Below, one piece after another: positions 52,664 to 55,167 of a stretch of 55,167 bases of DNA; the stretch's first letter is position 1, and every line of letters begins with the position of its first letter. The stretch is from an uncultured Burkholderiales bacterium (GTDB lineage Bacteria > Pseudomonadota > Gammaproteobacteria > Burkholderiales > Burkholderiaceae_C): assembly GCA_903844825.1 (NCBI GenBank), contig CAIMVC010000057.1, positions 1-55,167 of the forward strand. Direction: 5' to 3'. The translations under genes and the position numbers were made by a program. Under the pieces are notes generated by a model. It saw only the letters and a list, made by a program, of their open reading frames with translations, had not been told where the DNA came from and ran no database searches.

Positions 52664-53458
52664 TCACGGGTCGGCAGCGGCCAGCGTCTTGATGCGTACA
52701 TCGGACTCGACCGTGCCGCCACTCATTTGCAGCGGCGCACTGAATTTGTAGCGCACCTGGTCTGCGCGGTAGACGGAAATCCCGCTGAATGCAGCCTGGC
52801 CCGTCGCGTCGTAATAGACCATTTCCCGAATCAAGATGGCCGCTGAAGGCGCAATCTTGAGTCGCTCCGAGTACTCTTCTCCAGCCAGCGCGGCCTCGAT
52901 CTGGGTGTCGGCCCGCTCGATCGAGACTTTCGCTCGCAGGACATCAATCAGGGAAATATTTTCGAATTCCTTCAGAGGGATATCGCCCGCGACCGGGATC
53001 GGGATAAAACGCAAATCCCAGGCTATACGCATGTCACCGGACAGGCGTATCCGCTCCATGCTCACGACTTCGGTGTGCAACTCAACGCCCAGCATCCGGG
53101 CAAATTGGGCGGGGCATGGCCTGCGCGAAACCGTCAGGTTCTCGACGCGCAAGGTGCGCCCACTTTGAGCCCATTGACTGGAAAAATCATGACGTGTCGA
53201 AAAAGATTCCTCGATCTTGTTGCGGTTGACAAAGGTGCCATAGCCCTGTCGCCGATGTACCAAACCCTCGCCTTCGAGTTCGGTAAGTGCCTGGCGCACC
53301 GTCGCCCGACTCACACCAAAAATACCTTGCAAATCCTGATCCGTGTAGAACCGGTCGTTGCTCATCGGCCAGGCCATGATCTCTGCCTGAAGTTTTCGCT
53401 TGACCTGGGCGTAAAGGGGCAGCGGTGAGTCGCGGTTAACGATCGAAGGAGATGTCAT
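52664..53458 (-). CDS. GntR-family regulator with UTRA ligand domain (HutC type)
   Basis: The 264-residue protein has an N-terminal winged helix (PLYAQVKRKLQAEIMAW, then GVSRATVRQALTELEGEGLVHRRQGYGTFV) and a C-terminal UTRA domain (SMERIRLSGDMRIAWDLRFIP to the end). It probably controls the downstream transporter and di-iron genes in response to the imported compound or a metabolite of it. It may be the first gene of the operon. The ligand cannot be predicted. Confidence 0.9.
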   Translation of the reverse strand: MTSPSIVNRDSPLPLYAQVKRKLQAEIMAWPMSNDRFYTDQDLQGIFGVSRATVRQALTELEGEGLVHRRQGYGTFVNRNKIEESFSTRHDFSSQWAQSGRTLRVENLTVSRRPCPAQFARMLGVELHTEVVSMERIRLSGDMRIAWDLRFIPIPVAGDIPLKEFENISLIDVLRAKVSIERADTQIEAALAGEEYSERLKIAPSAAILIREMVYYDATGQAAFSGISVYRADQVRYKFSAPLQMSGGTVESDVRIKTLAAADP

Positions 53459-53812
53459 GGGACCAGTCTAAAGAGCCGACGCACGATCACGAACGACAAA
53501 AAATTCACATTCATATACATAAAACATAGATTCCCGCCCGCAGTTGCCTAGCAAAGCAAGAAACCAAGGAAACTTTCATCGCACTTCTTGTTTGATTATT
53601 TGGTTGTCCTAATAACCGGATAATAAAGACAAAGATGAAGCCTGATCCCTGGGTTTTCCCTTGTGCGCGGTTGAACTTTGGAAGCAGGGGCTTCGGCGGA
53701 CCGGTTTACCGCAACTTTACGGACGCTTTAACCGCCCTGACCGGCCAGGCTTGATCATGCAGGCCATACTGACCGACTTTCAAGCCGGCCTCCAAACAAG
53801 GCAAATCCGCCG
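53459..53812. other. 354-bp divergent intergenic region between gntR and the two-component genes
   Basis: This is the longest gap in the window without a gene. Next to gntR it is AT-rich (around 53495-53530 and 53590-53630), as expected for promoters. GGTTGTCCTAATAACC (53602-53617) is a partial inverted repeat (GGTT-N8-AACC) that might be a regulator site, but symmetry is incomplete. The TTTAC direct repeats at 53705-53731 are listed separately. I see no tRNA or small RNA. Confidence 0.5.
53705..53731. promoter_or_regulatory. Three 11-bp-spaced direct repeats, candidate response-regulator (CpxR-like) box
   Basis: TTTAC at 53705, TTTAC at 53716 and TTTAA at 53727 repeat exactly every 11 bp. 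On the minus strand the first two read GTAAA-N6-GTAAA, close to the published CpxR consensus of two GTAAA boxes. They lie 82-108 bp before a response regulator gene with CpxR-like sequence. Confidence 0.45.
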
Positions 53813-54517
53813 ATGCAACAGCTTTTGATGATCGAAGACGACACCCGCCTGGCCGCCATGGTCGGGCAGTACCTGCAGCAATCGGGCTACGGCTTTGCGC
53901 ACGCGGTCGACGCCAGCAGCGGCCTGCAGGCGCTGGCACAGAGCCCGCCCGACCTGGTGATCCTGGACCTGATGCTGCCCGACATGGACGGGCTCGAGGT
54001 GTGCCGGCGCATCAAGAGCCAGTCGACTGTGGCGGTGCTGATGCTGACCGCCAAGGGCGACCCGATGGACCGCGTCGTCGGGCTGGAAATTGGCGCCGAC
54101 GACTACCTGCCCAAACCGTTTGAGCCGCGCGAGTTGCTGGCGCGCATCCGTGCCGTGCTGCGGCGGGGGGTGGCCGGCACTGCCTTGCCGTCAAAAGACG
54201 CGCTGTTGCCGACCCTGCGTTTCGGCTCGCTCGAGATTGACCGAGACGCGCGCCTGGTGAGCGTCTCAGGCACGGCGCGTGAACTCACCTCCTACCAGTT
54301 CGACCTGCTGGTGGCGCTGGCCGAGCGGGCCGGCCGCGTGCTCAGCCGCGACCAGATCATGGAGGCCGTGCGGGGCCGCGAGCTCGAGGCCTGTGACCGC
54401 TCCATCGACGTGCACATGGGCCGTATTCGCAATGCCATCGAAGCCGACCCGAAGGAGCCCAAGCGCATCCTGACCGTGCGCGGGGTGGGCTATGTGTTTG
54501 CCAAGCAGCAGGACTGA
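53813..54517 (+). CDS. OmpR-family response regulator, CpxR/RstA-like
   Basis: The 234-residue protein has a receiver domain: acidic pair EDD near residue 8, phospho-acceptor Asp in LVILDLMLPDMDG, Thr/Ser site MLTAKG and Lys in DDYLPKPFEPRELLARI. A winged-helix DNA-binding domain follows (SGTARELTSYQFDLLVALAE, DRSIDVHMGRIR, and VRGVGYVF). Receiver details such as LTAKG and GLEIGADDYLPKPF resemble CpxR. The kinase gene follows three bases after the stop. Autoregulation through the upstream TTTAC repeats is plausible. Confidence 0.92.
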   Translation: MQQLLMIEDDTRLAAMVGQYLQQSGYGFAHAVDASSGLQALAQSPPDLVILDLMLPDMDGLEVCRRIKSQSTVAVLMLTAKGDPMDRVVGLEIGADDYLPKPFEPRELLARIRAVLRRGVAGTALPSKDALLPTLRFGSLEIDRDARLVSVSGTARELTSYQFDLLVALAERAGRVLSRDQIMEAVRGRELEACDRSIDVHMGRIRNAIEADPKEPKRILTVRGVGYVFAKQQD

Positions 54518-54520
54518 GCC

Positions 54521-55167
54521 ATGGCGAACATGTGGTCACGCTTGAGCTCGCGCCTGTATGTGCGCATCTGGCTGGCCGTGGTGGTGGCGGTAGCGGTGTT
54601 GATTTTCCTGGTCGGCTGGGCCTGGCGCCTGTCGACCGACACGCACATGCCGCTGCGCGAGATCGTCATTCGCAACGAGGCCGGCCAGGTCATCGGCCGG
54701 GCGCAGACCCGGCACGACCGTCGCCCCGGCCAGGAGCTGGACTTTGACGTGGTCACCAGCGACGGACGGACCCTGGACATCGTGCTGCTGCGCCCGCCGC
54801 GCTCGCCCGGGGGTGGCCCGGCTGGCGCAGGGGGCTCAGGCATGCGCCTGCCCTTTGGTTTTGTCTGGATGCTGGCGCTGGTCGGGCTGGCGGTGGCGCT
54901 GGGCGCCTACCCCGTCATCCGGCGCCTGACGCTGCGCCTGGAGTCGCTGCAAACAGGCGTCGAGCGCTGGGGCAGCGGCGACTTGAGCGCTCGCATGGCG
55001 GTGCAGGGCAGCGACGAAATTGCGTTCCTGGCCGAGCGCTTTAACCACGCGGCCGAGCGCATTGAAAACCTGATGCAAACGCAGCAAGGCTTGCTGCAGT
55101 CGCACAAATCGCTGCTGGCCAACGCCTCGCACGAGCTGCGCTCGCCGCTGGCACGCATTCGCATGAG
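54521..55167 (+). CDS. Sensor histidine kinase, N-terminal part (CpxA-like), cut by window end
   Basis: The frame from the ATG at 54521 runs off the window. Visible parts are a first membrane helix (WLAVVVAVAVLIFLVGWAW), a short periplasmic segment of about 80 residues, and a second helix (FVWMLALVGLAVALGAYPV). A HAMP domain follows (RRLTLRLESLQTGVERWG), then the start of the phospho-acceptor domain with LANASHELRSPLARIRM holding the conserved His. The periplasmic part contains a short Gly/Pro-rich stretch before the second helix. It is the partner of the preceding response regulator. The ATPase domain lies outside. Confidence 0.92.
   Translation, partial: MANMWSRLSSRLYVRIWLAVVVAVAVLIFLVGWAWRLSTDTHMPLREIVIRNEAGQVIGRAQTRHDRRPGQELDFDVVTSDGRTLDIVLLRPPRSPGGGPAGAGGSGMRLPFGFVWMLALVGLAVALGAYPVIRRLTLRLESLQTGVERWGSGDLSARMAVQGSDEIAFLAERFNHAAERIENLMQTQQGLLQSHKSLLANASHELRSPLARIRM

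Noticed and set aside
53602..53617. GntR operator GGTT-N8-AACC
   Set aside because: The inner positions are mostly not symmetric and there is no second copy near the operon's other promoter candidates, so it is only noted in the intergenic entry.
1..55167. tRNA, rRNA or riboswitch genes
   Set aside because: I looked through the intergenic gaps and saw no cloverleaf ends, rRNA signature stretches or known riboswitch cores. A covariance-model search would be needed to exclude small RNAs.

Overview
The window is GC-rich proteobacterial DNA that I place in Burkholderiales, most likely Comamonadaceae (Polaromonas, Rhodoferax or Variovorax-like). The grounds are two orphan TctC/Bug-type binding proteins, a head-to-head pyrE/exonuclease III pair, CoxLMS-type hydroxylase genes, and dense catabolic operons each with its own ABC transporter and regulator. 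This is inferred from gene content; no rRNA or tRNA gene was recognised.

Layout. 1-2.0 kb: end of gatB with a terminator, a DUF1993 protein, and a lipoprotein whose start lies in a repeat fragment. 2.1-5.8 kb: a LysR regulator divergent from a sulfatase and a TctC protein. 5.9-16.8 kb: a ten-gene leftward operon with a sugar-type ABC importer, a three-subunit molybdenum hydroxylase, a CoxG-like protein, a beta-hydroxyacid dehydrogenase-like enzyme and an M20 amidohydrolase. A NIPSNAP gene and a divergent TetR gene follow, and two matching TetR-type palindromes lie before the operon and between NIPSNAP and TetR. 18.2-19.7 kb: pyrE and exonuclease III with overlapping start codons.

19.8-24.9 kb is an accessory insert. 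A CcdA-like antitoxin is followed by a decayed ccdB remnant and then a 1575-residue zinc ribbon-TIR-NACHT/STAND-WD40 protein, a plausible immune receptor. 25.0-30.9 kb: an orphan binding protein convergent with a sulfate-uptake operon (sbp, serine hydrolase, cysT, cysW, cysA). 31.2-36.9 kb: a predicted aromatic catabolic cluster (TctC, MarR, flavin monooxygenase, small protein, VOC protein, fumarylacetoacetase). It is interrupted by a 237-bp MITE-like element with 13-bp inverted ends.

37.1-44.6 kb: small hypothetical proteins, a ClpP-like protein, a CheB-CheR-PAS fusion, an M48 protease, AmpG and an alpha/beta hydrolase. 43.5-53.5 kb is a leftward operon: a GntR/UTRA regulator, a branched-chain-type ABC importer, two tandem ferritin-like di-iron paralogues (one seemingly lacking half its metal ligands), two hydrolases and RidA. 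I regard this as the best candidate for an undescribed metabolic system. The window ends in a CpxR/CpxA-like two-component pair, cut in the kinase, with 11-bp direct repeats upstream.
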